From positions 7,130,001 through 7,194,000 of the forward strand of contig JAMPIQ010000002.1 in NCBI GenBank assembly GCA_024699855.1: a stretch of 64,000 bases of DNA, in the 5' to 3' direction. Numbering within the stretch: position 1 is the first letter of the stretch; each line of letters opens with the position of its first letter. The stretch is from Aphelenchoides besseyi. Taxonomy: Eukaryota > Nematoda > Chromadorea > Rhabditida > Aphelenchoididae. The notes under the pieces were generated by a model, which made no database searches, was not told the DNA's origin, and saw only the letters and a program-made list of their open reading frames with translations. The translations under genes and the position numbers were made by a program. Below, piece by piece: positions 24,944 to 39,035 of this stretch.

Positions 24944-25800
24944 ATGAACAACGAAGTTGTGACGATGAGCGCCGCCCGTGAAACCGTCGTTCAATTCGAG
25001 ATTTCGTCGACTGAGATTCTGAGTTTGGCGATTCGTAAACGCCGAGAACTCCTTCAGCAAAAAGAGTCTAATTTATGGCATGAGATTGCTCATCGTTCTT
25101 TGATTCAACTGCTATGCAAGGTCGGTTTATCGCTATGAAGTTTTATTTTTGTCGTTTAGGAATTGGGCAAAGAAAGTGCGAAATTCGGCCGCAATCGTCG
25201 CCAACGTTGTTCGTCAAGTCCATCTCGAAAACGTTGTGCTTCCATGGAGGATTCCCAAGTGCCGGACAAAAAACAACGCATTTACGAGCAAATAGACTAC
25301 GAAGACCATGGGCTTGCGATCGACGAAAGCAAAGATGGTGATTTTAAGAAAGAAGAACGCGGTTTGGAAAATAGATTCAGTTACGATTCGGACGTTGATA
25401 TGGATCCAAATTTAACAACAGAACCGTTGAGCATGGTTCACTATGAGTTTCACCCCGAATCAAAACGGTTTTCAAGAACTTCAAAAGTTTGTTTTTGTAT
25501 TCAAATGATTGACAATTATTTCTGTTGCAGGAACAACTTAACGGTTACGTTGGTCAATGGAGTTCGACGAAGTTTGAGTCTTCCGATATTGCCGAAGAGC
25601 CGCACGTTCTTATGGATTTGGATAAAACGGCGATAACTCAGATGTCGGGTTTGTCTTTGACCGAAATTCAGACTGGAAACACTGAGCCCACCGAAAAAAC
25701 CTCATCCGACGAACTTGATCTCGACGATCCACTGCAAATGAATGATCTCTTCCGTCAATTGTACAAGTCCAGCTACTCCATCATCGAATCTCGAGGTTGA
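24944..25800 (+). CDS. Acidic nuclear-type protein, possibly SERTA-domain
   Basis: Three exons join in frame (introns at about 25119-25159 and 25488-25530). An N-terminal helical block reads TEILSLAIRKRRELLQQKES, then NLWHEIAHRSLIQLLCKEL. Its E-x-x-L ... L ... L-x-KEL spacing resembles the SERTA motif of SERTAD/CDCA4/Taranis proteins. Next comes a basic region (FGRNRRQRC, SPSRKRCAS), likely a nuclear localisation signal, then acidic stretches (DYEDHG, YDSDVDMD). The C-terminal DELDLDDPLQMNDLFRQLY recalls an acidic transactivation tail. The family call is tentative; an IER-like protein or an orphan is possible. The frame, splice sites and composition support a real gene. Confidence 0.6.
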
Positions 25801-26746
25801 CTTGCTTGTTCTTCTCATTAAAAAGTTAATTGTATTTCTCCGGTATTCCTACTTTAACACTCACACAATGTTTCTTATATATCTGCTTGTTAGTTTAGAA
25901 GCTGGTAGGTCCGAGTAAAACAAGCAGTCGAATACAAAACATTCTCTTACTTCATTTTTCCTTTCCATCTTAACGTTATCGTTCCAGAAGTGGATTTGCA
26001 AGAAATCTGTGGGTTGCTGTGTGCAAGTTGAGCAAAAGCGGACAGGTTAACAGAAATTCTTGCAAACTTCGAACTTTTTAGGCCCATTAACGATCCAACG
26101 GTCGTAACTATAACACAAAAAAATTTTCGTAAGTTCGTAAAATTTGCGATTTTTTAGTTTGACTTTCTTTCTCTTTCCACCGTCTTCTTTTTGAGCATCT
26201 CGCATCCTCAAGAATCAAACGCATTCACATTATTGTTGTATTTTATTATTGTTAATAAATTATTACGAAAATACTCTGATTGTTTTATGAGTTCGATTGA
26301 CGTTCAATGCGATATTTTCATTAAACGGTGGACAACAGTCGAAGAAAAGGTTTTTGACTAAACAATCTTTATTCTGACTAGTTTCTTGTCAATAACTTTT
26401 GTTCTTTGCGGTTCAAGATATTTTATGGTCAACGACGTAGAAATTTAAATTACTTATGAACATCACCGTTAAATGAAAATCACGAAGAAAGCAAATAACG
26501 AACTCGGTAGTAACTCAGATCATCGGTATAAAGGAAAATGAGAAGATTTGGTTTGCAATGAAAATAATAACAAATTGATATAAACAGGAAATTTTGTGGT
26601 TAATTCACTGTGATATTAGTGGGTGCATTTCTGCGAACTCTGATGGATCCCTAAATTATAAGGGCAAGATTGTAAACGCAAGGGAGGATGATCAGAATAG
26701 TAGGCAAGTACAAGCTTACTAAATAGTCAATATATCAATTGAAATC
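25801..26746. other. 3' flanks of two convergent genes
   Basis: This is AT-rich sequence between two converging genes, with several AATAAA-like hexamers (for example GTTAATAAATTATTAC near 26250). No gene is supported. Confidence 0.4.
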
Positions 26747-29700
26747 TCAGTGCATAATCGTTGCTGAATGCTGCAAATTTTGCAGGTGCAGTTGTTCTAA
26801 GGTGGCCGCCGTTGTTTGTGATGGCTGTGTGGTGGGCATTGCGGCAAGAACGCTCGTCAATTCGGGTTGTTGGGCGAATGCAGCAGCAGCTGAAAGTTGT
26901 TGAGCAACTGTAAGTTGAGACATTGCCATTGAAACGGCAGGATCATTAGCGCCAACTGTCGAATTTGATGCAGCACTAAAGGCATTGTGTGCACCGAATA
27001 GTCGTAAAAAAGCGGCTTGTTGAGCTTGTTGTTGATTTTGTTGTTGAAGTTGAGCATCAAGATCTGTTCGAAAGCCCAATGGTAAGAGCGATTCATTCAA
27101 TGTTCGATCTTCGTTTGAGTTGGAGTTTTCCAATCGACTACGTTGTTGCTGATTGAATGCGCCTGAAAGAAGTGAATTCAAGTTATGGCAAGTAATCATT
27201 ACCTTGTTGCTGCTGTTTATGTTGAAGTTGAGCAGCGGCTTCGGCTTGAGCACGCGCTTTCATTGCATGTGATTTTTGATGGGCATTTAACGATTTCACT
27301 TTTTCGAATTTCTTCTCGCATTGATGGCAATGGAAAAATCCATCGGCTGCTGGTTGTGCACCTTTCTTGCCGTTTGGTCGTTTTGGCTAAAACGCAACAT
27401 AAATCATTCCGCAACTATCCCTTATCAACATACCTTTGCCGGTGGATTCTGTAAGCTAGAGTTCGAATCGTTACCGAAAATGTCCATAGCCATCGATCCA
27501 ACAGAAGGCGGTTGACTGTACGAGTTGTTAACAGAAGTGGCGGACGAGGCCGGAGATGGAAATTCGCCGCCGTGAAGCCACGGATAGGCGGATGCACCAC
27601 TTATTGAATTCGAAATATTGCTCATCGCATTGATCATCGGATGTTGGATTTTATCATCGTTCGTTCCACTTGTGCCCAAACCAACCGGCTCTCCGCTGCC
27701 GAAACGCACGGTTGCCGATATTTTACGACCGTTCATTGGGCTTTGTAAAGAAAGACGTGGGTATTTCTCACCACTAAACAACACAGAAATTAATTTAGTT
27801 TAACCAAGAACCTACCGTGTATCTTCGTACGATGAATTTTGACGATGGAAATGCGAAAGTGAGGCAACTGACGTAGCGTCCGACTCGATTCCACCGTCTG
27901 AGTAATCTTCGTCCGAACTTTCAGCCGGATTCTCGGATTGGGTTCGTTGACGAGCGGCTTCGAAGGTCGTATAATCGATTTGTTGTTCCAATAGCAATCG
28001 TTTTCGTCGCAAATTCCGCAGTTTACGATAATCATCCGGACAGCTATAACCAAAATTGTTTTTCGTAATTGTTTTCAAGACTAACCACTTCTTCCACGTG
28101 TAATAGAAAGCAACACATTGCTTTACAGTTCGATTGCCCAACTGAAAATGTACATCAATTTAGTTTGCAGGAGTGTGTTTAAACAAAAATTAGTGCATTT
28201 ACATCGAAACGATTTCTTTCATTCACTATTTTGAATACTCTGTTGGCCAATTAACCAATTGCGTTTACGAGTTTTGTGCAGCTGCGCATTTATATCACAA
28301 AATTTTCGATTAATTTGCGAAAAACCGTCAAAATCTTCACTCCGTTTAATCGACTTACCTCAGCAGCTACTTGGTGGAAATCTTTTTCTGATTTGTAAAT
28401 GGCATCTTGGAAGCTAGCGACTTCTTCGGGTGTCCAGTTGTCAACATCAACGTAGAGGTTATTAAAGATTATTGGATATTGTTCCCAATCGAGAGTGTCC
28501 GAACGAAGCAAGTCCATGACAGATGCCTGAAAACAAAGAATCAGATGCCGAATAGCCAAACAAAACTCACTTGCATATTTCCTTGATTTTCCATTAGAAT
28601 ATGAAGAGCAAGTTCTTTGTTTCGACCGGGACGTGGAACTGCTTGACTGCAAGCCAACGCTTCGTAGGCAGCAACTGAAGTCAAGGATCAGAGATTTTTA
28701 CTGGTTATCTTTGCTTACCTGCACGAGCTGGAATATGCTCAATTACCCTGCAGTCAAAGACCATGTCATCTCGATCGGGAATCGCATCTCTTTCTTCTTT
28801 CGTAATCTTACGTTCCGACCATTTCTTAACACGCGCTTGAAACGATTTGCCCAAATTGATATGCCTGAATTGCAATCTCGTTTTGTTTATCTTCAACTAA
28901 TAAACCTACGGAGTAATGTCACTGTCTATTCCAACGAAATCGTAGTACGTATCAGACGTACTTGACAATTTGCGTGTGGGCTCATCTTCAGCGATTGGTG
29001 GCGACTTTTGTGATAGTTTCCTTTAAACAATCAGACGGTAACAAGAATACTCATCATTTATACCTCAATAATTCGTCGTCATTTTGCATGGCATTCGATA
29101 GTTTGCTGTTCCTGATAATCGACATCCGACGCGAGGGATTGGTTTCTTGATTCGTAGATGCCGTTGAACTCGCTGATTCTTTGCGCAAAGCTTCTAATTC
29201 GGCAGCAAAAGCTGACTAAAACAGAAAATTAGTAAAAAGTATGTTGGCTCAACTATTGCAGCTACAGTTATCTGTTGCTCAGGAGTATCGTTGTGAAATT
29301 CTCGAGTTTGTCCATTAAGTTAAGCAAAAACTGCTGTTTCCTGAGCTTCCGAGTTCAATTTTCTTTACGATTAAGTTGGGTTTTCTGCGAAATCTAGCGA
29401 TTGAAATACAACGTCGATAGCAAAAAGAGACCACGCGATTGTGTTTATTGCACTTTGTAATAAAAATTGCGTTTAGAAGCTTTTCAAGGAAACGTCCTGC
29501 GCAAATTCCAAACAGAAAAGTTTGCACTAAATTTGATGCCATTTTTATGATAAACATTGTGACTGAAACTTTCGAACTCCGACGGCATGTGCTCTACATT
29601 CTTAATATTCTTACTAGTTGCAGGCAATTAGCATTCATTAGACTTTCGTCAGTTAAAAACAGGTTTACAGTCATCGACCGTTTAACTCACCCCATCAGTT

Positions 29701-32700
29701 CCTTGTACAGCCCCGCTAAGGAAAAGTCCGTTCTTTCGTTGCGGAGCATTAACTCGATTGTCCATTGGAGGTCGAATAAACGGTTTGCGGCCAGTAAGTG
29801 TAGCTCGAGCTTGTTCGATGTCAATTGGATAAGCCGAAGATATCAAACCACGAACACTGTGTTTGCGTTCATCTGAGACAACACGAGTGTGCGATTCGTC
29901 GACTGTAGAAATCGATTTCTGGACCCCGTTCAACACAATCGGTGATGTCGGAATCACAGCTGAAGCATTATAGTCGACTTTCAGTTCATTTTTGGTCGAT
30001 GTCTCCGTTCTGTCTTCAGTTGAAGTTGTGGCTTGAGCTTCTTCTGTGTCACTCATCCCTTTAAGCGCCAGTGAACTAATTTTACGTTCTGAAATCAAAC
30101 AATAAATCGATGGAATCGTATGCGTGTAATGAAAGATAACACGACTCATGTTACGATAATCTTTCAAGTTATAAACGTCAATAAACGATTTTTAGAAGCG
30201 TCGAAATCCCACATAATCCCCGATGTACTCAATCGATTGCAGAGAAGAAGATACGCAGATAGTTAATTACTTTGGTCGCAGCGTTTCTTTGAAAAACGGG
30301 TGTTCATGTCAAGAGAAATGAACTCAGACAAATTGCGCCTTTTAACAAGCCGTGCATTTCGTATTAATTCGTGGATATCAGTAAGTGAAACACAGGTTTT
30401 TGATCATATTGGAACTTTAAATTGAAATTATTTTTAGGACCCGGAAGTCGAAAAGTACAAAAAAATCCAACTAAAACTCTAATTAGTATTACGTGTATTC
30501 GTCGGTTCAAGAAAAGGGTTACTTTTGATTTGAATTCAGCACCCGCGGCCCTGAAGGTCGGAGATCAACCAGAGGCAACTGAAAATGCAAAACCATTGGA
30601 AACGAAAATTTGAAAACGGTGGCGAGTTCGCTGATCCGAAGCCACGTAACAAAATGCAAATCGTAAAACGCTGAGTGCGTGCTGGTATACAAGAAGCGAA
30701 TTTGCAGTCCAAACTCACGAGTTTGTTTTGCTTGATAAGATTTGAACGATTGCGACGAATTACGTGCATCGATGAGCGCCGTCGATGGATTTTCATGCTC
30801 GCGAATGCTGAGCTCGAAGATTAATTGGACTAAAAAGTGTAGGAACGATACAGAGCTCGTAAATGGGGCCGTTTCTCTGCGAACTTTTTTCAACAAAAAC
30901 ATTCGCTGGTATTCGAAAGTCATTGGATTCGAACGTCGTGCAAAAACTGCGACAACACAAACGAGAGAACGCATCACGTGTGCTGATAAAACACGCAGCT
31001 TCGAAAGAGTTACAACGCTTTTTCCTGGTTCACAATCATCTCAAACAAACCGATGGGAAATTAACTTTGGGGTAACAAGACAGAGAGCGTTTTGATCAGC
31101 AAGTTTTTTGGGTCAAAAAAGTTTGCGAGACAAAGTTTGCGCACAACGTTATTTTCATCTTCCTGCAGAATATTTGCACTTGGACCATCGGGAGAAGACC
31201 GCTAATTCGTAAGAAGTTGGACAGAAAGAAAACCGGTCCGATGTTGCAACGTGTTGGAGTCTTTAGCGCAAACGTTCAGTTCAATCGAATTGTAATTATT
31301 AGAAGAACAAGACAAAAATAGCTCAATAATCAAGTGGAAAGTTATCTTTCACGAGCGAAACATCACAGTCGAAACCACCGCTGACTAAACAAGCAGGTTA
31401 TCGTTGATGAGCAGAAGCTTCGATAACCAGAGAGTAAGAGAAGAACAATTCGAAAGTCTCAGATTTGTTTCTGCAAATGCAAGTTGCGCGAAGTCATAAA
31501 ACGGACGTTTGCAGGTGCAGAAATTAAGCAAAATGTTCACGGCGGAAAATTGAATCAGTCGCAATTCATCGTCGACGAAACGCGGCGATTTAACGACGGT
31601 CGGTTGTTGTGCTTTTTCTCTTTGATCTCGATATAAAACGTTCAAGTTCGCCGATCAAAAAGCGGACTTCCTGGTTGCAAAATTTGATTGCTTTGGCCGA
31701 CTAGAAAGTTCGAAGTGTAAACGACGAACATCTGTAAGATTGTTATTAACCCAAAAATAGCGCTATTCGCGAACAGACAGACACCACGTGTCTTTAAGAA
31801 CCTGGTTATATCGGTGTGTAATAAGACCCGTGTAAAGAGCAGACCTTTGTGTTTAGCAAACTTCCATTTCCTGATCAGTTCCCATCCTATGGAAACTCCT
31901 TCAGCGAACAGAGACAGAATTCTATTTCAGAAGCCTGGAGATCAAAAAACTGATAGATGCCAACAGGTTGTGAGCATCGTACTTTTATTTCAAGGTCGTA
32001 TGCTTTTTCGATGATGCAACGAATCGAGAACGTGCACTTTCTTTCATTTAATGATCGTTTATGATTCTCAAGTTACTTTTCAAATTTGGGTCAACAACAA
32101 TTCGAACGTGTTTTCTGAATGATGAATAACATAAGCGTTCAAATGTCAATCAGATCGAAGCACATGAATGTGCTTCCAATACATCAACGTAATTGAACGA
32201 TAGAAAAACAAGAACCGTTTAAATTCAATGATCACAAATCGATACAAACTGAAGGCGTAGTTGTGCTTGTTGATTTCATCTTGTTTACAATCACCGCGAG
32301 TGTTCAAGCGAAACACAACAATAAACATTTTTGGTGATGTAAGAAGTGAGAAATGATTGCCGAAAAGTAGTTCCTCAAACTGGGTCTCTGCATGTGGTTG
32401 AACGAAAATGGAGAATGACATCTTACTCCTCTTAAATAGGAGACGTAATACAGTCAAATGGGAAATCATTCATTGCAATGGCTGACCAAATAACATCGTG
32501 GTTAGTTCTATTTGACAGATAAAAAGAAAGGAATTTGAGAGCCAATTAAATCAGGTGACCGTTCTATCGTCTTTAGCAATGTTTTGGATTCCCGGGAATG
32601 AAATGGACGTGATTTGGTCGTGAGGATTAATCGCCATTTGCTGGAAGAACGGGGATCGTATGCGTTTAGTGCAAACGAACATCAACAAACAGTTGTGAGG

Positions 32701-35700
32701 TTAAAGAGAACGGAAAGAACAGGTACGCAAAGAATGCTGATTGAAGACTAAACTTCACACTTTTAAATCGTGATTTCGGTTGAAAGTTGTTGAAAAAGAA
32801 CAATCAACTTGTTTCCAACAAATTCGCATAATCATTTTCGATTATGAGAAGCAGATTGAAGGCGGTGGAATGTGGTCAGTTTCCCGACTCGCGAAGTTAA
32901 CCGCAGACGTCGGTGAACGGATAAGAGACGTTGATTATGAACTCGATGAGTCAGCGCAATGTCGTTGATCATGCGCCAATAACCGATTGTTTATAACAAG
33001 AGAAATCGACTTCTAGAGCGATTTCGACGTCTTTTTTGGTTCACACGCAAATTGACTTTGACGAAAACACACGATGTTCAACGAAAATCGCACAGAATGT
33101 GAGGAGCGCGAAGAAGTTGCACATCGAAACTTGCACGCTTATTCAAAAGCGCAGTCGATAGCTAACGGAGAAACGCACATGCTGGAAGATGTGATCGTCG
33201 AATTGGCTTTGTTGTCATCTGAAGCGATGAATAGCGCAGACTCAATAGTGCGCTTTTCTCAAACAAAACTTTCCGCTGAATGTCATTGGTGATTATTAAA
33301 CGCAAATGCAAAACTTTAGACCCAGCACTCAACTCGATGGCATATTCGAAGCACGCAAATTGGAGCATTGAAAAGTGAAATGACGCAAAACACTCGTTGC
33401 AACAGACCAAAGTATTTCCGCAATGCCAAGCGTAATTTTCGTGCAAAAAGTGCGTCTGTTCAACCATTTTTTGGATACTAAAAAGAACCACACATGTGTA
33501 TGCCTGAACAAAACAAAATGCACGCAGCGATTCCGCGGAAAGAATTCCCGTTGGACGAAAATTTGCTCGCTTGTCAATTTCGAGTCTGCAAGCGACGCTT
33601 TTGGCCCTTTTTATTTTTTTGCAGCTTCTTTCGAACAGAAACGAGAAGTGCTAGAGCAGTTCAACAACGATCGTAACACGTCCGCTGCGACAAATTAAAC
33701 ACAAGTTCGAGCAAAACATTCAAACCGGAAGTTATGAATGGTCTCAATTTCCACACTGCCATCTCATCGCCTTTAGTGGACCACTCATCCTGCAATACAA
33801 ATGCATTTGAAGGATGACTAGACGTGAAGCAAATACAACAATACGGACCTCAACAAAAACCATGCGAATAACATTTCGATTATTCGTCGCAGACCGATCG
33901 AATGACGTAGTATACAATAGAGATCAAAATTGAACACATTTTTCAATTAGAGAAACACAAAATTTCAATTGGAACAAGAACCATCAGTCGAAAAAGCTAT
34001 TCATACGACAGAGTTTAAGCACTGGCCAAATATCCTAAGCAATGTATTGCAATAGAACTGGAATTAGACGACATGTTTAAGGGAGTTTTGAAGAAGATCT
34101 GCTCAAAAAGCAGCTGTTTAGTGGAGCTGTCAAGCTGATTGAGCAGAAGAACTTTAACAATCGATCTCGAATTGCAAAAATTTTAAGAAACACTGGAAAT
34201 TGGAATTTAAAGTCTGAGTATCTTAACTCCAGTTCCAATAACTTTGTTGACCACACTCGACATTTCGATCGATTATTTCTTGGAACCGCAATACGGAAGT
34301 AGTTTTAACTCTCGTGTTCCAATTAATCTACGACACTACGCACCAGAGTTCTGTTCCAGTTTTCACCAAAACATCATCCACCACTTGAAAGGCGATGAGA
34401 ACAATATTCGGAGGGTGGGGACGCATCAGGAAGTTCAAAAAGCCAATTCAGAAGAAATTGAAGGCTTTGGTCGTATGATTAGGATGCAAACGATATTTTG
34501 CACTTTGAAGCGTATGGTGTTTGAACGTTCTGACTCATGTTCTCGCAAATCACACGTTTATCAACTGAGTGTTAGCACGTCAATTCCAAACCTGCGATTT
34601 AAAAGTAGACGAGAGTATTAACATACTTTTCTTGGAATGAATTACGACAATAAACCTCGATTCCTAAACCGCCGTCTGTATTGGAATGTCCAAATAAACA
34701 TCCGAAGTCTCGAGCATCATAACGTTTCCAAGGAACAGCAAAAGCAAATTTCGAAAAGATTATTGTGAATCAAGTAGTTGGAAAACAACGGAGAACACGA
34801 TTTGCGTATGTCGCTTTCTCGCAGTAGACATTAGTATTCTTCGAATAAAAAAATTCGATTGTCAGACGTGACTTCAAATTGACGCCTTAACCTCGTTACG
34901 TTTGGCTTCCAAATTTGGACTTCGAAATTGCTGAACGATTGTTTTTCCGAAGTCGAATTTCACGGTCGCTGCAAAAACCGTTCGTTTTTCCGTAACGCTA
35001 AAGCGAAGCGTAAAATTGTAATGCTGATCGAAATTGCAGACTTCGTATACGGAACTAATTAGTAGTCGCAGACCCCTATTCGTCACTTGTCAATGACATT
35101 TGACCGTAAGCTTGTTATTGAGACAAAAATTCAGATCATTAACGGGCAGCTGCAATTTCAAATTACTCGATCACGCAAAGTCCCAAGTTATTTCGTAATG
35201 AAAACAAGAAGGCAAACACCATTCAAGTCTCCATTCCAATTCAAACACTATTTTCGAGCAATTTCAAACATCTTGCCTCCGAAATGGGTGTGAATCTGCA
35301 GACATTGAATGCGGTTCGTGTCAGAGGACAAAAATAGAGAACTCGCTTGCAAACCCATACGCCAAGTTGAAGCGAGAAGCTCGTTCCTCTTTTACGACTC
35401 AGCCATAAGATTGGCATTCGCTTCTGCAAACTAATGCCTAAGGCCACAAATCGTATTTTCGTGCTTTTGCTGAGAATAGAGCGCTGCAAGAATGTTTTCA
35501 TGACCACACGCATAGGAATTGGTCAGAAGCGGAGTGTGAGTAACGCAAAGACGCATGGAACTAAACTTCCAATTATGTTTCCAACTCACAATTACCATTA
35601 TTCTTGGTAATGCGATTATGTTCGAATGCAATTTCAACACTTACTCATTAGTACATTTCAGTCGGGACTTTCGAAAATGTAGTTTATATTTGGATGCACC

Positions 35701-38700
35701 AAATTTAGAAGCAGAAGTTTTCTACGATGAATAAAGTTGAGCGTGCTACTAGAGAGTCGAATCCAAGGAATTGGAGGACTTGTGTGAAATACAATTAGTG
35801 TTCTTTTATGTCCAACACACGCTTTTAAATGGTTGGTACTCAGAGTTCTCTGAGTTTATCTGTTAGTCAACAACTTGAGCTTAACAAACTGGGTGGTCGC
35901 GTTTATCATTAGTAGACAAGCAAAAAACTGTATGCCATCTAATCTGACTATCGGTTTTTGGTTCCCGTAATTTCTTGCAATGTGAGTTAGTTGACCGTAC
36001 GAGCGAACGTATTGAAGACAATCGCTTTTAGAGTTTGGCTGTCGATTCAATGAATTCCATCGGGCTCTCACTTGTTGGAATAGCGAAAGTAACAGAACGG
36101 AAAATCGGGTCAATTATTCCCCATTCGCTGTGCATTTACGTCAGAAGATGAATACAAAAAGCACGTGTTTTTACATTGAATTCAATACGATAAGCGACCA
36201 GACAACAAGGTCCTCAAAACAAACTTTATGAACAAAAGGCGGTCGACTCATTTACAAAATGAATGCTTTACATCTGTTTTCAAGAATTGATTCGAAAAAT
36301 TAGAACTGCCTTCTAAATCGGATGTCGCCTTAGGACTAAACGGTGATCCGCATAGAAATGCGATTAAGAAATAAGCCAAAATAAATGATCATCTTGCTGT
36401 GACTACAAATTCAAATATCGCTCAGCAGTTACTTTCACGATGCAATGATCAAAAACCACAGGCACAAATGATCTTCGTCGGTATAGTCATAAAGCGGATT
36501 CAAGCTTCCGCATGTTCTTCGCAGAAAGATTTCCGATGAGGTTAGAAACTTCAAATTTCGACGAATTAGTTCACGAACATGTGGAATACTAATGTGAGTA
36601 AAACGAAGACCCAAAACCAGTAGATAAACACATCACAAGCCATAAAATCGAAAAGAACAGCGCATCCACTCTCACGTGTGGTACTCAGTAATTATACAAA
36701 TCGCCACTTCTGAAGCTTAAATGATACATCTAAAGTCGTAAACACGGAAGTCAATTAGACGTATATGCATGGTCCTCAAGATACAAAAGCAAAGTCTATA
36801 AACAAATACAAAACTTGAACTTTTAATGGAAAGTCAATTACAAATTTGCGTTTAGACGAAACAAGAGCTCAACATCGATATGAAGCAAAAACTTTCAATG
36901 TTTTCAAACGCTATTTTTTGGTCCCCTTATCATTAATGTATTGAACAAAATTATCGTGTTTCTCTCAGTTCACGTAAAAGCCATATAGTTGACTTACCTT
37001 GACGACTAATAGAACGATACAAACCGGTGCCCAATCTCAAAGGTGATAACATTGGCGGAGGAGTGTAAGAACTGGCCGTCGAATTGAAATGCAAACCGGC
37101 TGTTGAAAAGCGATGTGTTCGGAGTTGACTATTGTAACGACGAAGTGATGGAACGTTTCCTTTGCCGTTTCGACTGCCGTCTATTGATCCTTGTCGTCTC
37201 AAGAATTCGGCTGCACTTAAACTCTGACTACGATATTTCTCATTGAATCCACTTCCAGAAATCTTATTTGGAACTAAAAAAAATCAATTCGCTTCTCCAA
37301 AACTTCTTCTCACTTGTATTTCGATCGTTATACGAATTGTTGCTATTCTGCGGATGATAGGAGAGTTTACGTGTAATTGGCGGTTCGTTTTCATTTCCTT
37401 TGACAAATGATCTTGTCATATCGTTGACATTTTGAGGAGATTGTTGAATCTGTTGATGAGCTTGACTGCTTTCAATACAATTTTGTGGCGAAGTTGAGTC
37501 TTTTCGTGTTATTGGATTCCTGAAACGAATCGAGAGATTATGCAGAAATGTGATATGTTTAGCCGGCGAATAGTCAATTAAACTTACAAACGAAAGTTAC
37601 AAGCTAACGACGCTTTTCGCCAGCTATGCTGTTGATTTGTTGAGTTTTGATAGTTGGCCGCAGAACGTAGATAAGCATCGTTTGATGAGACGGCATTCGA
37701 ATTGCAGTAAGAAGTTGGATTATTCATTGAAGCGGAATAGTCAGACTTCATGTTCGGATTAACAGAAGAATTTAGTTGCATCGATTGCTAAAAACATGAT
37801 GTGGAGGTTGGCTTTACAGGTACGCACCTGTTGATTAGTTATCTGTGGTGGAAATGACGAGTTCTGTGTCAAACCATCAGCTCCGCTGTTAGTGGTCATT
37901 GAAATGGTTTGAACGTTGGTCGAGGGCATTTGCGATTGGGTTCCGTGGTTGTACATGGGACCGTTCGACTCGTATTGGGTGCTTTGCATTGAATTAAGCG
38001 GATAAGCCGTCGGACGAGTTTGTTGCGATGAAGGGGGAGAACAGCTGGAAAAACAGTTTGAACTTTCAAACAATTAAATTCCCATTTCAAAATGATTTTC
38101 ATATATCTTTGTTGCTCAAATCAAAAGACTTTTGTTGTGACGCTTGAAGAATGATAAGAAAAAGATTTAGTCGGAGCACAACGTTGCTTTCATTTGCGAA
38201 ATTATTGCAAAAATGCTCTTGCTCCGTGAACAATTAAAGCGGTATTAAACTGAGAACTCTGCGAATTAGTGAGCATCGTTTTGTCATGTGTATAATAAAC
38301 ACGTTTGACCGTTAGCGTGCGATGAAAGATCATCAATTAGTACGGTTTAAAATAAGAGATGATTGGTTTTAAATTGATCTACGCGTTCAATGATCATTGA
38401 GTTTGCATCAGGTTTTGAGATCTTTTGTGACATTTTGCTATTCCACTCACTCTTGTAACCCGACGTATGGATGTGCGGTGCTTCTCTGATTGGAAAACTG
38501 TTGGGGTTGTTGGTAGTTGGAATTCACGTTTGGTGAAGTTTGCATTTGAGGAAATTGAGACATCTGTTGTTGTGGCGAATGCATCAGATTTGCGGGTTGC
38601 TGTTGAGGTGAAGAGGACATGAAACCCGAGTTGACATTGCCAATAGGTGATTGGAGTGTGTGCGGTGAATGCTGATGCTGACCACTTACCTGAATAGACT

Positions 38701-39035
38701 GTGGTCGTTGAATTGAAGGCGGTGGCATCATTTGTTGTTGTCGAAGTTGATCGGGCGTGACAATCGTACTACATTTTCGCGGGTTGTGATGCATTGGTGA
38801 ATTGAACTGGGAAATCGACTGCTGAGCAGGTGGGCAATGCATTGGCTGATGAGATGACATTCTGTTGTCATAAGACAAAGAATTCGAATTACTGGTCATA
38901 CCTAACAGTGTTCCAGTGATAAAAAGTGATATTGAAATTCAACGTACCAAAACTATTAGGTGGATGTTGTATTTGCATATTTGGATTGGAGTGTTGAACA
39001 TAACCATTTTGAGTGCCCGAATCTCCGTAGTTCAT
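26747..39035 (-). CDS. MIDEAS/TRERF1/ZNF541-type ELM2-SANT-C2H2 co-regulator, with a 6.9-kb intron
   Basis: This nuclear scaffold family joins HDAC1/2 complexes (MiDAC). The protein starts MNYGDSGTQNGYVQHSN at 39035, followed by a long Gln/Ser/Pro-rich region. A conserved-looking SSYTPPPMLSPLRLGTGLY lies near 37000-37080. The exon then ends in Q plus one base at 36998, with donor GTAAGT. The next coding exon (from 30088) begins in the matching phase: ERKISSLALKGMSDTEEAQ. Further on lie the ELM2 domain (HINLGKSFQARVKKWSERK; KELALHILMENQGN; VMDLLRSD), the SANT domain (VDNWTPEEVASFQDAIYKSE; GNRTVKQCVAFYYTWKKW), one C2H2 finger (FHCHQCEKKFEKVKSLNAHQ) and a Gln/Ala-rich tail ending SATIMH. ELM2-SANT followed by a finger fits the family. 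The alternative is two separate genes, with a start at Met 30056. Confidence 0.75.
30089..36997 (-). other. Large intron of the ELM2-SANT gene
   Basis: The donor is GTAAGT at 36997 and the acceptor TTTGATTTCAG ends at 30089. Nearly all other introns in the window are 34-60 nt. Open frames inside (for example 34244-34621 and 30519-30977) have no known domain and no consistent splice chain. I found no nested gene, RNA gene or obvious terminal inverted repeat by eye. It may hold enhancers or degraded repeats. Confidence 0.6.

Noticed and set aside
26857..27096. Asn/Leu-rich alternative frame in the Gln-rich exon
   Set aside because: It is a shifted reading of a CAA/CAG-rich repeat within the ELM2-SANT gene.
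30519..31100. Open frames on both strands, up to about 150 codons
   Set aside because: They overlap each other on opposite strands, show no family pattern, and lie within the proposed large intron.
34244..34621. A 125-codon plus-strand frame inside the large intron that could be a nested gene
   Set aside because: No recognisable domain, no convincing splice partners, and no promoter or upstream exon could be found.
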